Source: Hyperoodon ampullatus (Eukaryota > Chordata > Mammalia > Artiodactyla > Ziphiidae). From it: a stretch of DNA of 64,000 bases. This document shows positions 34,878 through 64,000 of this stretch, piece by piece (within the stretch, counting starts at the first letter, position 1; each line of letters starts with the position of its first letter). The stretch is taken from the NCBI GenBank assembly GCA_949752795.1, contig OX457062.1:95469777-95533776 (forward strand), written 5' to 3'. Made by a program: the position numbers and the translations under genes. The notes beneath the pieces were generated by a model. It worked only from the letters and a program-made list of their open reading frames with translations. It was not told the origin of the DNA and did not search any database.

Positions 34878-35030
34878 GAGGGGTTTGGCTGGACCAGTGG
34901 TGTGGTCCTGATGCTCCTGGGCCGCTATGGTGACCGGCTGAGCTCGGGGGCCCACACAGCTGTGCTGGAGCCCCACTGCCTTGCCGCTGCCCTTCTGCTT
35001 AGCCTCCTGCTCAGCCTCCTGCCTCAGTGA
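34878..35030 (+). pseudogene. TREH: TREH last exon, intact with GPI-like tail
   Basis: The exon encodes EGFGWTSGVVLMLLGRYGDR and onward to a Leu/Ala-rich C-terminus ending in LLPQ and a TGA stop at 35,028-35,030. The hydrophobic tail resembles the GPI-attachment signal of mammalian trehalase. No damage is visible. Confidence 0.92.
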
Positions 35031-35072
35031 CGGGCCTTCCTTCACTCCCTCATCTGGCTCCAGCTCCTGCCA

Positions 35073-35078
35073 ATTAAA
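35073..35078 (+). terminator. TREH: Polyadenylation signal of TREH remnant (attaaa)
   Basis: The variant signal attaaa lies 43 bases after the TREH stop codon, a plausible distance for a short 3' UTR. A cleavage site would lie near 35,095. Confidence 0.7.
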
Positions 35079-35319
35079 CCTCCACATGAGTCCCTGCCTT
35101 CTCCTGCCTCTTGATCCTTTATCCCTGCAGAGCCCACCCCCCACCCCCAGGCCGCTCCTTGGTCATAGTGGAGTGGGGGCAGGGTAGGGACCTGGAGGTC
35201 ACAGTTGGGCCCTGGGTCCCTGGAACATCTAATAAGGTGGCAATGCTGCACTGTGGGGACACCTAGCTTTCCTACCCCATGTATCCCAACCCCATGTCCC
35301 CCACCACCAGGCCTCCCAA

Positions 35320-36608
35320 AGACATAGTCCAAATGCTTTATTGTTCTGCTGAGATGCTTACAAATACTGAAAAACATCCAACCTGGACCCAGCAACCACG
35401 GCCCAGGGCTGGGAAGGGGGACAGGGAGGTGGGCTTAGTGTTAAGGCGGAAAGGGCTGAGCACAGGCAGCTGGAGGCCCGGTCCTCTGCTCTCCATTTCA
35501 TCCCCCTTCTGAGGCTGCAGGGAGGGCAACCAGACCTCAGGGCACCCCCTCTGCTGCTTCCTCTCCTGCTCAGGGAGAATCTGAACAGCCCTCTGTCAGA
35601 AACTCAGCCCTATAACAACCCCAAGGACAGCCCTTCTAGCTTCTTCTCCCATCCAATGGCTCCTCCTCTGGTCTCTAGTTCCCAGCTTCACCCCTTCTGG
35701 CTCTAGGCAAGGCACGAGTGGAAGGGGGAGGGCTGGACAGGGGAGCCAGCAGGCTGTGTATCAGGGCCTGGAGACGCAGGCAGGGGGCAGGGAGAAGGTG
35801 TTCAGTCCCTTCCCCCCAGCAGGAGATGCCCAAGGGCCTGGGCTGGAGAGATGACGGCACATACCCTCAGACGGGCCCACCGCTGAAGCAGTGGGCTGAG
35901 CCATGGAGCCACGGCAATTAGTATGTAACCATGGCGATGAAGCCGTCCCTGTGGTGACCATGGTGATGGGTCTGTAAAAAGGTGATAGAGCTGGGACCTC
36001 AAGGATGACACTTCCGGTCTCTGGCCCTTCAGCAAAGTAATAAAAAATATAAACGCAGGACAACAATGGGGTAGAGCGGGGTTTGAGAAGTACACCGCCT
36101 GAGCTGTTACCCCACTCTGAATGTGGCTCTGCTCAGCCCCCAAGGCCCCTGCAAAGGGGGCTGAGGCAAGAGGGGATCTTTGGCAGCTTCTGGTACCATA
36201 ATTAGTCCTTTACAAAAGAGAACACAGGCTGGGGAGCACAGGTGCCAGGTCAGAGCGGAGGGGCCGCTCTGTGACAGCTCCTCAGCCTGGCTGGGCCTGG
36301 GGCAGGACCCTGAAGGGTTATTGCAAGTTCTGGGCTCCCAGGAGGCAGCAAAGCCCCCTCCCCAACTTTTATCTCCTGGCTGGTTCTTTAGGGGGCTGGA
36401 GCTCAGAAACTCACAGGACGAGCTCCTTAGAGAACATTACAAAGTCACTTCTTGTACAAAACCCCAGTCATGCTCCGCCCTCCAGGGCCTCTGGGAGCAC
36501 TTGTGTGAGGTCTGAGGCCCAGGGCGCGACTGTCTCCGGGGCGAGTGGAGCAGCAGGCAGTTGGGCCTGGGTCCTGGGCCGGCCTGAGGGTCCACGAGGC
36601 CCATTCGG
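35320..36608 (-). other. PHLDB1: PHLDB1 3' untranslated region
   Basis: About 1.29 kb between the PHLDB1 stop codon (36,609) and a minus-strand AATAAA at 35,337-35,342. No splice site or repeat is obvious inside it. The cleavage site is estimated near 35,320, about 225-245 bp from the likely 3' end of the TREH remnant. Confidence 0.75.
35337..35342 (-). terminator. PHLDB1: Polyadenylation signal of PHLDB1
   Basis: TTTATT on the plus strand gives a canonical AATAAA for the minus-strand gene, and no other canonical signal stands out between it and the stop codon. Confidence 0.75.

Positions 36609-64000
<27,392 letters not shown>

Larger units (their letters stand above)
33286..35030 (+). pseudogene. 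TREH: TREH pseudogene, 3' half
   Basis: Five consecutive exons of trehalase are found in order on the plus strand: 33,286-33,505, 33,773-33,859, 34,206-34,318, 34,579-34,632 and 34,878-35,030. The first has three in-frame stops and a 5-base frame-shifting loss. The second has a 24-base deletion next to signature 2 and a one-base deletion within it. The last three are open, with proper splice sites and phases, ending in a hydrophobic tail like the GPI-anchor signal of trehalase. A polyadenylation signal follows at 35,073. With the upstream exons inverted or missing, no functional enzyme is possible. TREH is tail-to-tail with PHLDB1, as in other mammals. Confidence 0.95.

Overview
The window is mammalian nuclear DNA, most likely from a toothed whale or another cetacean. 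The main evidence is the many tRNA-derived CHR-type SINEs, a family of cetaceans and their hippo relatives. They begin with a ggcttccctggtgg or ggacttccctggtgg box, end in A-rich tails and are often flanked by clear target-site duplications. A mariner-type miniature element and L1 subfamilies of the kind found in even-toed ungulates and whales agree. Two recognisable loci in tail-to-tail order, TREH and PHLDB1, match the known mammalian arrangement at human 11q23.3.

Layout. Positions 1-31,960 are gene-poor. They hold a HAL1/L1-like stretch, a deeply nested L1/SINE stack (about 4.3-10.2 kb), a mariner MITE, a processed RPL31 pseudogene, a decayed endogenous retrovirus with a (GGCA)n expansion in one of two flanking repeats, MaLR-like LTRs, a minus-strand L1 3' end and several microsatellites. 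I see no functional gene there.

Positions 31,975-35,080 carry the remains of trehalase (TREH). Two middle exons, including the first trehalase signature, lie on the minus strand. Five later exons, including the second signature and the hydrophobic C-terminus, lie on the plus strand. The locus therefore holds an internal inversion as well as stop codons, frameshifts, deletions and a lost splice donor: it is a dead gene. The last three exons are still open and correctly spliced in phase.

Positions 35,320-64,000 are the 3' part of PHLDB1 (LL5-alpha) on the minus strand: 22 coding exons, all open and in compatible phases. They run from the serine/proline-rich region through the coiled coil to the C-terminal PH domain and a 1.3 kb 3' UTR. 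The N-terminal exons with the FHA domain lie beyond the right edge. Introns hold SINEs, MIRs, an old L1 fragment and CA repeats. Several PHLDB1 exons look alternatively used: three consecutive in-frame cassettes, an 18-codon alternative acceptor and an 11-residue microexon inside the PH domain.

I found no multi-gene system of an unknown kind. The most interesting signal is the inverted, dying TREH locus. The next is the in-frame alternative architecture of PHLDB1. Exon calls rest on splice sites, phase arithmetic and remembered family sequence; no alignment or database search was run.
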